Shown here: positions 55,711 through 64,000 of the stretch, piece after piece
Layout: the number at the start of each line of letters is the position of its first letter
Position numbering within the stretch: position 1 is the first letter of the stretch
Assembly (NCBI RefSeq): GCF_040581405.1
Contig: NZ_CP137157.1
Location: 2,251,001-2,315,000, forward strand
Reading direction: 5' to 3'
DNA: 64,000 nt
Origin: Komagataeibacter sucrofermentans DSM 15973
GTDB lineage: Bacteria; Pseudomonadota; Alphaproteobacteria; Acetobacterales; Acetobacteraceae
Position numbers and translations under genes: made by a program
Notes under the pieces: generated by a model
The model's input: only the letters and a program-made list of their open reading frames with translations
What the model was told of the DNA's origin: nothing
The model's database searches: none

Positions 55711-58197
55711 ATGACGCACATAGGAAGCATGAGTTCAGAATTTTCCGATCGCGACGCGTCCACCGCAGCCCCTGCCGCGCTGGCGCTTGATGCGGCCATC
55801 GCCGCCACCGGCCTGCATGTTGAAACGCGCGAGCGCCCCAAGCTCGAGCGCGTGATCGCCCGCACGCTCGCCCCCGGCGCTGACCGGGTGGATGACGCAA
55901 CCTTCCGCGCCGCCCTGTGCACCGTGCGCCGCAAGCCGTGGGGCTCGCGCCTGATGGACCTGACCCGCCGGGCAGGCCAGGTCTGGGTCACCCGCGCGGA
56001 TACCGAGGCCGCAGCGAAAACGGTCGAGACCCCCGAGCCCGATGACGCCACCCTGCTCGCGGCCCTGACCCCCGTGCTGCACGAGAAACTGCGCGCCCAG
56101 GGTGATACCCCGCAGATGGCGGTGGAGAACATCCGCTCCGACCTGTTCGATGGCACGGGGCGCATGCTCTCGCCCGGTGAACTGCACACCCTGGCCCTGG
56201 CCGTGGCGGATGCCTTTGCCGTGGCCGACCCCGCAGCGTTTGCCGCCAGCCTCGATGCGGCGGAAAGTAGCCGCAAGGATCGCGATGCCCGCATAGAGGA
56301 CACGGCGCGTGCCCGCCGGCGCGAGGAAGTGCAGCGCCTGCGCGAGTGGGAAAAGAGCCTTGTGCCCTTCAGCGACGTGCCCGGCCTGCTGCGCTGCTCG
56401 CAGCGCGAGGCCCTGCGCTGGATTGCCGAGAACCGCCTGCCCGTCGCCCGCCGCGTACCGCAGGCGGGCGGGCAGGAACGCTGGGAGTTCGACCCCACCG
56501 AACTCATGGCCCTGCGCCAGAATCTGCCCGAATGGCGGCGCGAGGGACCGGAAAGCGACAAACGCGCCCCCCTCGCCCCCGATCTGGGCAATAAACGCGT
56601 GGGCAATGCCGTGATCGCGCAGGTGGCGGCGCTCGACCGTTACGCAGCCCATTTCCGTACCGCGCGCGCGCTCAACCGCCGCATCACGCTGGTGACCGGG
56701 CCGACCAACAGCGGCAAGTCGCACACGGCGCTTGATGCGCTGGCACGCGCCGAGAGCGGGCTGGCGCTGGCGCCGCTGCGCCTGCTGGCCCATGAGTTTC
56801 GCGAGTCGCTGACCGCGCGCGGCGTGCCGACCTCGCTCGCCACGGGCGAGGAACGCATTGACGTGCCCGGCAGCCGCCACCTTGCCGCAACGGTCGAGAT
56901 GTGCCCGCTGAACAACCCGGTCGATGTCGCCATCATCGACGAAGCCCAGATGCTGACCGATCCCGACCGGGGCGCGGCCTGGACGGCGGCAATCATGGGG
57001 GCCCCTGCGCGGCACCTGTTCATCCTTGGCGCGCCGGACTGCATCCCCATGGTCCGGCGCATTGCCGAACTGTGCGGCGACCCGGTGGATGAAATCCGCC
57101 TTGAGCGCAAAAGCCCGCTGGTTGCCGCCGAACGCGCGGTCAGCCTGCCCGAATTGCAGAAGCATGATGCGCTGATTGCCTTTTCGCGCCGCGAGGTGCT
57201 CGACCTGCGCGCCCTGCTGCTCGCCCACGGCAAGCGGGTGGCGGTGGTGTATGGCGCGCTCAGCCCCGAAGTGCGCCGGGCGGAGGCGCAGCGCTTCAAT
57301 AATGGTGATGCCGATATCCTGATCGCAACCGACGCCATCGGCATGGGGCTGAACCTGACCATCCGCCGCGTGGTGTTTGCAGCCCTGCGCAAATATGACG
57401 GCAACCAGACCCGCGACCTCAACCCGCAGGAAGTCAAGCAGATCGGTGGCCGCGCCGGGCGCTTTGGCAAGCATGAACAGGGTGTGGTGGCGGTGCTGGA
57501 GGGCGTGGGCAGCCCGTCCTTCATCCATGCCATGCTGGCCGCCCCGCCGCAGCCGATCGAGGACATGCGCCCGCAGGTGCAGCCCGATGCCGACATCGTG
57601 CAGGCGGTTGCCGCCGAGATCGGCTCGGACAGCCTGTTCGGCGTGCTGGTGCGCATCCGCCGCGCGGTGCTGCGGCGCGATGACCCCAATTACCGGCTGG
57701 CCAACATGGAGCAGGCCTTCGCCATCGCCACAGCACTCGAAGGCGTGCCGGACCTGACACTGGCCCAGCGCTGGGTCTATGCCATGTGCCCCGTCGATGA
57801 CCGTGATAACGGCATCCAGCGCCTCGTGCACTGGGCGGCGGACCACGCCGCAGGCAACAGCGTGCCGCCGCCGGGCACGGGCCGCCTGCCCCCTGCCGAA
57901 CGCGCCGAGCGCACGGAGCTTGAACGCGCCGAAAAGCGCCACAAGCGGCTGGTGGCATGGCGGTGGCTGGCCCTGCGCTTCCCCGAGGCCTACGTCAACC
58001 GCGAGGATGCGGAGGAAACCACGGCCCGGCTGAATGACTGGATCGAGGACGTGCTGCGCCAGCAGAGCGTGCGCGCACGCGCGACATCCGCCTCACCCTT
58101 CCGCCCCGACAGTCGCGCCAACCCGCCGGGCCGCAGGGGGGCCAACCGCGATGGCGGCCCGCCCAAGGGCAAACGCCCGCACCGTAAAAGACGCTGA
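55711..58197 (+). CDS. SUV3-like DExH RNA/DNA helicase with N-terminal extension
   Basis: 828 residues. The helicase core carries motif I GPTNSGKSHTAL (330–341), motif II DEAQM (410–414), LGAPDCI, ATDAIGMGLNLTIRRV (motif V) and QIGGRAGRFG (motif VI, about 563–573), the pattern of mitochondrial SUV3 and bacterial relatives. The first about 300 residues are not seen in SUV3: they include an HTH-like stretch (VPGLLRCSQREALRWIAENRLP at about 223–245, in pieces). The C-terminal tail is basic (RRGANRDGGPPKGKRPHRKRR in pieces). The ATG at 55729 (AGGA 3 nt upstream) is a possible start. The biological role in bacteria is unsettled. Confidence 0.85.
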   Translation: MTHIGSMSSEFSDRDASTAAPAALALDAAIAATGLHVETRERPKLERVIARTLAPGADRVDDATFRAALCTVRRKPWGSRLMDLTRRAGQVWVTRADTEAAAKTVETPEPDDATLLAALTPVLHEKLRAQGDTPQMAVENIRSDLFDGTGRMLSPGELHTLALAVADAFAVADPAAFAASLDAAESSRKDRDARIEDTARARRREEVQRLREWEKSLVPFSDVPGLLRCSQREALRWIAENRLPVARRVPQAGGQERWEFDPTELMALRQNLPEWRREGPESDKRAPLAPDLGNKRVGNAVIAQVAALDRYAAHFRTARALNRRITLVTGPTNSGKSHTALDALARAESGLALAPLRLLAHEFRESLTARGVPTSLATGEERIDVPGSRHLAATVEMCPLNNPVDVAIIDEAQMLTDPDRGAAWTAAIMGAPARHLFILGAPDCIPMVRRIAELCGDPVDEIRLERKSPLVAAERAVSLPELQKHDALIAFSRREVLDLRALLLAHGKRVAVVYGALSPEVRRAEAQRFNNGDADILIATDAIGMGLNLTIRRVVFAALRKYDGNQTRDLNPQEVKQIGGRAGRFGKHEQGVVAVLEGVGSPSFIHAMLAAPPQPIEDMRPQVQPDADIVQAVAAEIGSDSLFGVLVRIRRAVLRRDDPNYRLANMEQAFAIATALEGVPDLTLAQRWVYAMCPVDDRDNGIQRLVHWAADHAAGNSVPPPGTGRLPPAERAERTELERAEKRHKRLVAWRWLALRFPEAYVNREDAEETTARLNDWIEDVLRQQSVRARATSASPFRPDSRANPPGRRGANRDGGPPKGKRPHRKRR

Positions 58198-58202
58198 ACG
58201 GA

Positions 58203-58286
58203 AAGAAGTTTTTGGTGAAGCTTTTTCCAAAAAGCTTCAAAAGAACGCCGCCTTTTTGAAAAAAGGCGGCGCCCAAAAACTTTTAT
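58203..58286. repeat. double-hairpin intergenic repeat, copy F (reverse orientation, best preserved)
   Basis: Outer arms AAGTTTTTGG and CCCAAAAACTTTTA; small hairpin AAGCTTTTTCCAAAAAGCTT; large hairpin CGCCGCCTTTTTGAAAAAAGGCGGCG (12-bp stem). Between the convergent helicase gene and serS. Confidence 0.9.
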
Positions 58287-58292
58287 CTGCTG

Positions 58293-59558
58293 TCAGCGGA
58301 TGACTTCAATTCCACCCATATAAGGCCGCAGCACCTCCGGTACGGTGATGCTGCCATCCTCGTTCTGGTAGTTTTCCATCACCGCAATCAGCGTGCGGCC
58401 CACCGCAAGGCCGGACCCGTTGAGCGTGTGCACGAAGGCGGGCTTGCCGTCGGCCGCGCGGTAGCGGGCATTCATGCGCCGGGCCTGAAAGTCGCGCGTG
58501 GTGGAACACGACGAGATCTCGCGCCAGGCCTTCTGACCGGGCAGCCAGGCCTCGAGGTCGAAGGTCTTGGCCGCGCCAAAGCCGGTATCGCCCGCGCATA
58601 GCAGCAGGCGGCGATAGGGAATGCCCAGCTTCTTTAGCACCATCTCGGCACAGCGGGTCATGCGCTCGTGCTCGGCGTCGCTTTCCTCGGGCGTGGTGAT
58701 GCTGACCATCTCCACCTTCTGGAACTGGTGCTGGCGCAGCATGCCGCGCGTATCACGTCCTGCCGCCCCCGCCTCGCTGCGGAAGCATGAGGAAAGGGCC
58801 ACCAGCCTGCGCGGCAGCACATTGGCGGGCAGGATCTGGCCCGAAACGCTGGCCGTCAGCGGCACCTCGGCGGTGGGGATGAGCCAGCGGCCATCTTCGG
58901 TGCGGAAGGACTGGTCGGCAAATTTGGGCAGCTTGTCGGTGCCGTACATGGCCTCGTTATTGACCAGCACCGGCACGGCAGTTTCCTCGTAGCCGTTATC
59001 GGTGGTGTGCAGGTCGAGCATGAACTGACCGAGCGCACGCTCCATGCGGGCGAGCGCGCCACGCAGCACCACGAACCGCGCACCCGACAGGCGCGATGCG
59101 GTCTCGAAATCCATCAGGCCGAGGGCTTCACCGAGTTCAAAATGCTCACGCGGGGTGAAGCTGAATTCGCGCACCACGCCATTGCGGTGCACTTCCACGT
59201 TCGCACTTTCATCCGCCCCATCGGGCACGGAGGCGTCAAGCCGGTTAGGCAGGCTTTCGAGCGTGCCGCGGACCTGGCTGTCAAGTTCATCCACGCGGGT
59301 CTGGAGTTCCTCCATCCGCGCCTTGCCGTGTGCCACGCGCTCTTCCAGCGCCGAAGTATCCGCGCCGGATTTGCGTAAACCCCCGATCTCTTTGGAGATT
59401 TTCTTGCGGCTGGCCTGAAGCTCCTGCAGTTCGGTCTCGGCGGCGCGGCGCTCCGTGTCCAGCAGCAGCACGCCATCAGCCACGGCGGGCGCCCCGCGCC
59501 GTTTCAGGGCGGCGTCAAAGCCTGCGGGGTCGGCGCGTAGGGCACGCAGGTCGTGCAT
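58293..59558 (-). CDS. serS: seryl-tRNA synthetase
   Basis: SerS (421 residues) charges tRNA-Ser. A long antiparallel coiled-coil arm (about 30–105, [19 protein letters not shown] and the [23 protein letters not shown] strand) precedes the class II core with [21 protein letters not shown] region ([20 protein letters not shown]), [19 protein letters not shown] and the C-terminal [18 protein letters not shown]. Its ATG overlaps the tatC stop by 1 nt, so the tat genes and serS are linked, as in other Alphaproteobacteria. Confidence 0.97.
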   Translation of the reverse strand: MHDLRALRADPAGFDAALKRRGAPAVADGVLLLDTERRAAETELQELQASRKKISKEIGGLRKSGADTSALEERVAHGKARMEELQTRVDELDSQVRGTLESLPNRLDASVPDGADESANVEVHRNGVVREFSFTPREHFELGEALGLMDFETASRLSGARFVVLRGALARMERALGQFMLDLHTTDNGYEETAVPVLVNNEAMYGTDKLPKFADQSFRTEDGRWLIPTAEVPLTASVSGQILPANVLPRRLVALSSCFRSEAGAAGRDTRGMLRQHQFQKVEMVSITTPEESDAEHERMTRCAEMVLKKLGIPYRRLLLCAGDTGFGAAKTFDLEAWLPGQKAWREISSCSTTRDFQARRMNARYRAADGKPAFVHTLNGSGLAVGRTLIAVMENYQNEDGSITVPEVLRPYMGGIEVIR

Positions 59559-60367
59559 CAGGGGGTCTCCTCGGTTTCTTCAGGCGGTCTGCGCGGCTCG
59601 ACAAGGCGGGCGCAGAGAATGGAAATTTCGTACAGCCCGATCAGCGGCACGGCCAGGCCGGTCTGGGTAATGACATCGGGCGGGGTCAGGATGGCGGCGG
59701 CCACGAACGCGCCCACATAGGCGTAGCGGCGCACCTTCGCCAGTCCCTTTGACGTGACCAGCCCCACGCGGGCCATCAGCGTCAGCACCACCGGCAGCTC
59801 GAACGCCATGCCGAACGCCAGGATCAGCTTCATCACCAGCGAAAGATATTCCGACACCTTGGCCTGAAGTTCGATCTGCAGGCCGTCCTGCCCGTCCGCC
59901 GTCTGGAACGACAGGAAGAACTTCCACGCGGCGGGGAAGATGAAATAATAGGCCAGCGCCGCGCCAAGCGCGAACATGATGGGCGTGGCAACGAGGAAGG
60001 GCGCAAAGGCCCGCTTCTCGCTGCGGTACAGGCCGGGTGCGATAAAGATCCACGCCTGCACCGCCACCATGGGGAAGGACAGGCAGGCCGCGCCAAAGAA
60101 GGCGACCTTCATGTAAGTAAAGAAGGCCTCGTACAGCGCGGTATAGATCAGGTGCGGCTGCTCGCCTTTCTGGCGCATGATGTCGCCCAGCGGCTTGGCG
60201 AGGAAGAAGTAGATCTGCTCGGAATAGTAGTAGCAGACCGCAAAGCACGCCACGAACGACACCATCGACCACAGCAGCCTGCGCCGCAGTTCAACAAGGT
60301 GCTCGAGCAGCGGCATGGGCTGGTCATCAATGGCGTCCGGGTTCGGGTTTTCGTCTTGGGCGTCCAT
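59558..60367 (-). CDS. tatC: TatC, twin-arginine translocase receptor
   Basis: TatC (269 residues) recognises twin-arginine signal peptides and forms the core of the Tat export channel. Six membrane helices; the N-terminal [18 protein letters not shown] is the conserved beginning of the family, and [22 protein letters not shown] and [18 protein letters not shown] are family motifs. It is 7 nt downstream of tatB and ends in serS. It could export the twin-arginine protein at 41.5 kb. Confidence 0.95.
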   Translation of the reverse strand: MDAQDENPNPDAIDDQPMPLLEHLVELRRRLLWSMVSFVACFAVCYYYSEQIYFFLAKPLGDIMRQKGEQPHLIYTALYEAFFTYMKVAFFGAACLSFPMVAVQAWIFIAPGLYRSEKRAFAPFLVATPIMFALGAALAYYFIFPAAWKFFLSFQTADGQDGLQIELQAKVSEYLSLVMKLILAFGMAFELPVVLTLMARVGLVTSKGLAKVRRYAYVGAFVAAAILTPPDVITQTGLAVPLIGLYEISILCARLVEPRRPPEETEETP

Positions 60368-60374
60368 CGTGTTC

Positions 60375-60935
60375 CTATTCCTGCCCTGCGGGGGTCACGC
60401 CAACGCGCTGGCCACGGTGAATGACCCGGACTGGCGGCAGGAAGGCGGGAGGGGTAAGGCGCGGCAGTTCGGCGGCAATGCGCCGGGCGGTGCGCGGCGG
60501 CAGGAAATCGGGCGCATCGGGTGCGTCCTCCTCCGCAGGGCTGTCATCAACAAGGGGCGGAATGTAATGGCGTGAGGGAATGGCCTGCTCGGGCAGGGCC
60601 GATGCAGGCGTTGTTACGGGTGCCGACATGGCGGACTGCGCCGCCTCATGCGTATCATCAAGCGAGCGGCGCAGGGCGCCATCCCCATCAATCGCACTCA
60701 TGATCTTGTCGCGCACGTTCATGCGCTTGAGCCTGCCAAGCTGGTCGCGCGCCTCGGTCAGGTCGGCCTCGCGCACCATTTCATCCACATGCGACTGGAA
60801 CTCGGTGGCGAGGCCGCGGGCCTTCTTGATCAGCCCGGTTACGGTGCGGATGGCAACAGGCATGTCCTTCGGCCCGATCAGCAGCAGGCCCACCACCCCG
60901 ATCAGGGCAAATTCAGACCATGCAAAATCGAACAT
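60375..60935 (-). CDS. tatB: TatB, twin-arginine translocase subunit
   Basis: TatB (186 residues) passes cargo between TatC and TatA. An N-terminal membrane helix (FDFAWSEFALIGVVGLLLIGP, about 1–21) with the conserved GP hinge, then the amphipathic helix MPVAIRTVTGLIKKARGLATE and a long acidic/proline-rich tail (about 95–186). Length and the GPKDMPV-type hinge show TatB rather than TatA. No tatA is found between scpB and tatB, a 78-nt gap, so TatA must be encoded elsewhere. Confidence 0.92.
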   Translation of the reverse strand: MFDFAWSEFALIGVVGLLLIGPKDMPVAIRTVTGLIKKARGLATEFQSHVDEMVREADLTEARDQLGRLKRMNVRDKIMSAIDGDGALRRSLDDTHEAAQSAMSAPVTTPASALPEQAIPSRHYIPPLVDDSPAEEDAPDAPDFLPPRTARRIAAELPRLTPPAFLPPVRVIHRGQRVGVTPAGQE

Positions 60936-61013
60936 CAGCCGTTCCTTCCCTACCGCGCCCGCCCCTTGCGGTCCGCGCAGAACCGTACACCATCATCCTG
61001 CCCCGCACACCTA

Positions 61014-61709
61014 TCACGCCCCGGGCGCGTCAGGAACCTCATCCGGCGCATCATCGCCACCCTCCACCGCCTGCGGGCCATCAGGCGGTTCGGGTGCTGC
61101 ATCGGGCACATCCACCAGCAGTTCCTCGCGCCGGGGCAGGTCGCCCAGATCCTTGAGGCCAAAATGGCGCAGAAAGCCGTTTGACGTGCCCCACAGGATC
61201 GGCCGTCCCGGCACTTCCTTGCGGCCCAGCGGCATGATCAGTTCGGCCTCGAGCAGGGTGTCGAGCACCTGCTGGCTCAGGCTTACGCCGCGGATTTCCT
61301 CGATTTCGGCGCGCGTGCAGGGCTGGTGGTAGGCGATGATGGCCAGCGTTTCCATGGTCGAGCGCGCCAGCCTGCGCGGACGCGGCATCACGCGCGTCAG
61401 GCGCGGAGCCAGATCGGGGGCGGTGCGGAACTGCCAGCCCCCCGCCACCTCGACGAGTTCCACCCCCCGCCCGGCATACTGCGCGCCAAGGGCGGCCAGC
61501 GTCGCCGCCACATAGGCATCGCGGTCAGCGGTATCATGCGGGATGCCGCCCTGCGCGCCAAGCACCTCGGCAATGGCGCGGGTGCTGAGCGGGTCGGCGC
61601 GGGCAAAGATCAGGGCCTCGACAAGGCGCAGCGAAAAATCCCGCACCGTGATGTCTTCCACCACGTCCTGCACCGGCAGGATAAGGTCAGGCTGCTCGGG
61701 GTCGTTCAT
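61014..61709 (-). CDS. scpB: segregation and condensation protein B
   Basis: ScpB (231 residues) works with ScpA and SMC in chromosome condensation. The two winged-helix domains with LVEALIFARADPLSTRAIAEVLG, STMETLAIIAYHQPCTRAEIEEIRGV and LPGRPILWGTSNGFLRHFGLKDLGDLP (in pieces) are the family core. Its start overlaps the scpA stop by 1 nt. The C-terminal tail (about 195–231) is acidic and probably disordered. Confidence 0.94.
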   Translation of the reverse strand: MNDPEQPDLILPVQDVVEDITVRDFSLRLVEALIFARADPLSTRAIAEVLGAQGGIPHDTADRDAYVAATLAALGAQYAGRGVELVEVAGGWQFRTAPDLAPRLTRVMPRPRRLARSTMETLAIIAYHQPCTRAEIEEIRGVSLSQQVLDTLLEAELIMPLGRKEVPGRPILWGTSNGFLRHFGLKDLGDLPRREELLVDVPDAAPEPPDGPQAVEGGDDAPDEVPDAPGA

Positions 61710-62578
61710 CAGGGCCTCTCCCCTTCAGGTTGCATTGGGGTGGCGGGGTCTTCCGCCACCCGCTCACGCAGCAGGATACGGCCAAACTGTTCCGCCTGCC
61801 GCAGTTCGATCGTGCCATTACGCGCCATCTCCAGGCTGGCCAGCAGCGTGCCCGCCACGGCGGCCCTGCGGCCGGTCTCGGCCAGGGGGCCAGCACTGTC
61901 CACCCCCGCGGCAGGCGGCAGAAAGGCCTCCAGCCCGCACCAGTCTACAGGCATGAGCGTGCCCAGCATGCGCCGCAGCCGCGCCAGCGCGTCCTGCACG
62001 GTCCAGAACCGTGGCGGGCGCGGCTGGTAGGTGGCCTTGCGCGCGCGCCGCCGCATGGCGGCCATATAGCCGCGCATGAGTTGCGGCACATCCACCGCCA
62101 GCCCCGAGCGGTCAATCGCTACAAGGCTTTCGGCCTGCCCGCGCTCAAACACTTCATGGCCAAGCTGGTCGCGCGCGCCAAGCCAGCGGCCAAGCTGCAC
62201 CATGCGCTCAAGTTCGAGCAGGCGCTCGTGCAGCAGGGTAGCTGCGTCCTCGGCATCGGTGTCCTCGCCATCATCCTCGGGCAGCAGCAGGCGCGACTTG
62301 AGCCAGGCCAGCCATGCCGCCATGACCAGCCAGTCCGCCGCCTGCTCCAGCCGCACGGCAGGGATGGAGCGCACCACCGCCAAAAACTGCTCGACAAGCT
62401 GAAGGATGGAAATGCGCCACAGATCCACCTTCTGCGCCCGGGCGAGTTCAAGCAGCAGGTCCATCGGCCCGTCGAACCCGTCAAGATGCACGATGGGCGA
62501 AGTCGGCTGCCCCTGCGTGGCGTCAGCCATGGGGGCGGGCGTGCCAGCCGCCCGCCCTGCCTCCTCTGGCCGGGTCAT
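61709..62578 (-). CDS. scpA: segregation and condensation protein A (kleisin)
   Basis: ScpA (289 residues) is the kleisin bridging SMC heads. The N-terminal SPIVHLDGFDGPMDLLLELAR and IHQLVEQFLAVVRSI-like block and the C-terminal winged-helix (TLLASLEMARNGTIELRQAEQFG) define the family. The ATG at 62578 is 9 nt after the SPOR gene; Met17 (62530) is a shorter alternative. Many Alphaproteobacteria have nagZ between the SPOR gene and scpA; it is absent here. Confidence 0.93.
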   Translation of the reverse strand: MTRPEEAGRAAGTPAPMADATQGQPTSPIVHLDGFDGPMDLLLELARAQKVDLWRISILQLVEQFLAVVRSIPAVRLEQAADWLVMAAWLAWLKSRLLLPEDDGEDTDAEDAATLLHERLLELERMVQLGRWLGARDQLGHEVFERGQAESLVAIDRSGLAVDVPQLMRGYMAAMRRRARKATYQPRPPRFWTVQDALARLRRMLGTLMPVDWCGLEAFLPPAAGVDSAGPLAETGRRAAVAGTLLASLEMARNGTIELRQAEQFGRILLRERVAEDPATPMQPEGERP

Positions 62579-62587
62579 GGGGTGCGC

Positions 62588-63562
62588 TCAGGAATGGACC
62601 GGTTCACACGGCAGGCTTTTGGCCTTGACCTTCTCGCACACCGATGCGGCCTGCGCCTTGCTCAGCCCCTTGATGCGCAGGCGGTAGAACGTCTTGCCAC
62701 TGCGCTCCGCCTTGATGACGGCAGGCTGGTAGGAACCGAACACGCCGGGGTAGCGGCTGAGCAGATGGCTCCAGTTTTTCAGCGCTGCCTCCTGCGAATC
62801 AAGGGCGGCCAACTGCACGCTGTAGGCGCCACTGCCCTCATTGAGGGCGCGCGGCACCGGCGGCGGCAGGGCAGCGGGTTCCTCCTCGGCCTGCTTTACC
62901 GGTTCCGCTGGCTTCTGGGCGGCCTCCTGCGGGGCAGGCTCGGGCTGGGTGGCAGGCTGCTCGGCGGGGGCTGCGGCGGTCGCAGGCGGCGGGGTGGCAT
63001 TGCCGCCATCGGCGCTGTCGCTGCCCGGTGGCGGGGCATACTGCCGGGCCATGGCATCGGGCTGGGGCTGCTCGGGCGGGGGCGAGAGGCGCATCACGCC
63101 GCCATCAGCGGCCATGCCATCGCCTGCGCCCAGAATCTGCATGCCACCCGGATCAGCGGGCTTGACGCGCACCGGCCCCGGTGGCGGGCCAAGCACTGCA
63201 ATGCCGCCTTCATGATGGCCAAACAGAGACCAGCCACCAATGGCAATGACCAGAATGCCGCCAAGCCCGGCCGCGCCATAGACCAGCTTGCGGGTCAGCG
63301 GGTCATCGCCGAGCAGGCTGCTGCCTGCAAGGCGCGCCAGCAGGGCCTTGAAATCAGTCCCGCCCCTGCTGCCACGCGGCGGCGTGCGCGGGCCGATGTC
63401 ATCGGCTGGCTCCATGGGCGAGCGCGTGTTCAGGTCGGGGTTGGAATCAGCCCCCATGCGCTCGCGCGTGGCGGGGCGCTCGGCATAGGGATCGGGTGCC
63501 GCGGGGTTGTTCCGAAGATCATCGGAACCACCATTGCGCTGCGGGGTATCGTCAGGACTCAT
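62588..63562 (-). CDS. SPOR-domain cell-division-associated protein
   Basis: 324 residues: a cytoplasmic head (about 1–90), one membrane helix (LVYGAAGLGGILVIAIGGWSLFG in pieces, about 95–118), a long Pro/Ala/Gln-rich periplasmic linker, and a C-terminal SPOR domain (about 242–320, YSVQLAALDSQEAALKNWSHLL, FYRLRIKGLSKAQAASVCEKVKA). SPOR domains bind denuded peptidoglycan at division sites. Its ATG overlaps the argS stop by 4 nt (ATGA). Function in this organism is inferred from the domain. Confidence 0.88.
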   Translation of the reverse strand: MSPDDTPQRNGGSDDLRNNPAAPDPYAERPATRERMGADSNPDLNTRSPMEPADDIGPRTPPRGSRGGTDFKALLARLAGSSLLGDDPLTRKLVYGAAGLGGILVIAIGGWSLFGHHEGGIAVLGPPPGPVRVKPADPGGMQILGAGDGMAADGGVMRLSPPPEQPQPDAMARQYAPPPGSDSADGGNATPPPATAAAPAEQPATQPEPAPQEAAQKPAEPVKQAEEEPAALPPPVPRALNEGSGAYSVQLAALDSQEAALKNWSHLLSRYPGVFGSYQPAVIKAERSGKTFYRLRIKGLSKAQAASVCEKVKAKSLPCEPVHS

Positions 63563-64000
63563 CGCATCTCCTCGACCGGCTGCACGCCGAGCACGTTCAG
63601 GCCCGACCGCAGCACGGTTGCCGTCGCCTCGACAAGGGCGAGCTTCGTGCGGGTTGTGGCCACGTCATCTTCCTGCACGAAGCGCAGGGTGGTGTCATCC
63701 TTGCCCCGGTTCCACAATGCATGGAAATCGGAGGCCAGTTCATTGAGATAGAACGCAATGCGGTGCGGCTCATGCGCGCTCGCCGCCGACTCGACCATGC
63801 GCGGCCACTGCGCCATGCGCTGCAAAAGGGCCAGTTCCGCATCCGCGCCCAGCCCTGACAGGTCGGTCGTGGCCAGTTCGGCCGGCGTGAGGCCGCCGGG
63901 CAGCCTGCCCGCATTGGCAAGGGCTGCCGCCGCGCGCAGCACCGAGCAGCAACGCGCATGGGCGTACTGCACGTAAAACACCGGGTTGTCGCGGCTCTGG
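63559..64000 (-). CDS. argS: arginyl-tRNA synthetase, C-terminal part (cut by window edge)
   Basis: The last about 146 codons of ArgS, which charges tRNA-Arg. The part shows QSRDNPVFYVQYAHARCCSV and the DALR anticodon-binding domain through LVEATATVLRSGLNVLGVQPVEEM. The N-terminal and catalytic parts lie beyond the right edge. It overlaps the SPOR gene, the argS–SPOR–scpA–scpB–tatB–tatC–serS order typical of Alphaproteobacteria. Confidence 0.94.
   Translation of the reverse strand, partial: QSRDNPVFYVQYAHARCCSVLRAAAALANAGRLPGGLTPAELATTDLSGLGADAELALLQRMAQWPRMVESAASAHEPHRIAFYLNELASDFHALWNRGKDDTTLRFVQEDDVATTRTKLALVEATATVLRSGLNVLGVQPVEEMR

Noticed and set aside
55735-57942. A 735-codon open frame on the minus strand opposite the SUV3-like helicase
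   Set aside because: It is a GC-driven antisense shadow: the plus-strand frame has all helicase motifs, and this one shows no domain pattern.
61730-63751. A 673-codon plus-strand frame opposite scpA and the SPOR gene
   Set aside because: It spans two well-supported minus-strand genes and has no recognisable protein family; shadow frame.

Overview
The window is a 64 kb stretch of a GC-rich alphaproteobacterial chromosome. Gene content and order (rpoZ–Rel/SpoT–acpS–lepB–rnc–era; pyrH–frr–uppS–cdsA–dxr–rseP–bamA; scpA–scpB–tatB–tatC–serS), a fused shikimate kinase/3-dehydroquinate synthase, malate:quinone oxidoreductase, an HdeD-type acid-resistance protein and OmpA-like porins point to an acetic acid bacterium (Acetobacteraceae, most likely Komagataeibacter/Gluconacetobacter). 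The genus is an inference from gene content, not from a marker search. No tRNA, rRNA, CRISPR array, phage or complete insertion sequence was found; this is mostly core chromosome.

Layout. 1–12.4 kb: a long minus-strand run from folK and rpoZ through stringent response (Rel/SpoT), acyl-carrier activation (acpS), protein export (lepB), RNA processing (rnc, era), then UMP kinase, ribosome recycling, isoprenoid and phospholipid precursors (dxr, uppS, cdsA) and envelope assembly (rseP, bamA). 12.6–24.3 kb: a mixed region with a NYN-domain protein, mqo, an orphan phosphotransacetylase, a hydroxyacid dehydrogenase, a squalene/phytoene-synthase-like protein, Fe-type superoxide dismutase, a sugar MFS porter, yajC, a DUF815 ATPase, and a Rieske oxygenase coupled to a GNAT–Nudix fusion. 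24.6–30.5 kb: SMP-30 lactonase-like protein, CinA-like protein, accA, xerD and fused aroKB. 30.8–35.1 kb: three tandem OmpA-like genes, two of them almost identical over the coding region. 35.2–50.8 kb: gtrA, tenA, alaS, carbonic anhydrase, an exported nuclease/phosphatase-like protein, a probable Tat-exported NADP-binding protein, hdeD, rpsD, prfC, cysS, an RNA methyltransferase, gltX and a nicotinate phosphoribosyltransferase. 50.8–64 kb: class II DAHP synthase behind a possible attenuator leader, glutathione reductase, ferredoxin-NADP reductase, a SUV3-like helicase, serS, tatC, tatB, scpB, scpA, a SPOR protein and the end of argS.

Themes. Translation (frr, rpsD, alaS, cysS, gltX, serS, argS, prfC, era, rnc), aromatic amino-acid synthesis (aroKB, aroG) and envelope/acid tolerance dominate. 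The most unusual non-coding content is a family of about 80-bp double-hairpin repeats (six clear copies, one degenerate) of which five clear copies sit exactly between convergent genes, a recently homogenised OmpA gene pair, a structured rpsD leader, an aromatic-codon leader before aroG, and a G10 tract inside the putative pyrH promoter.
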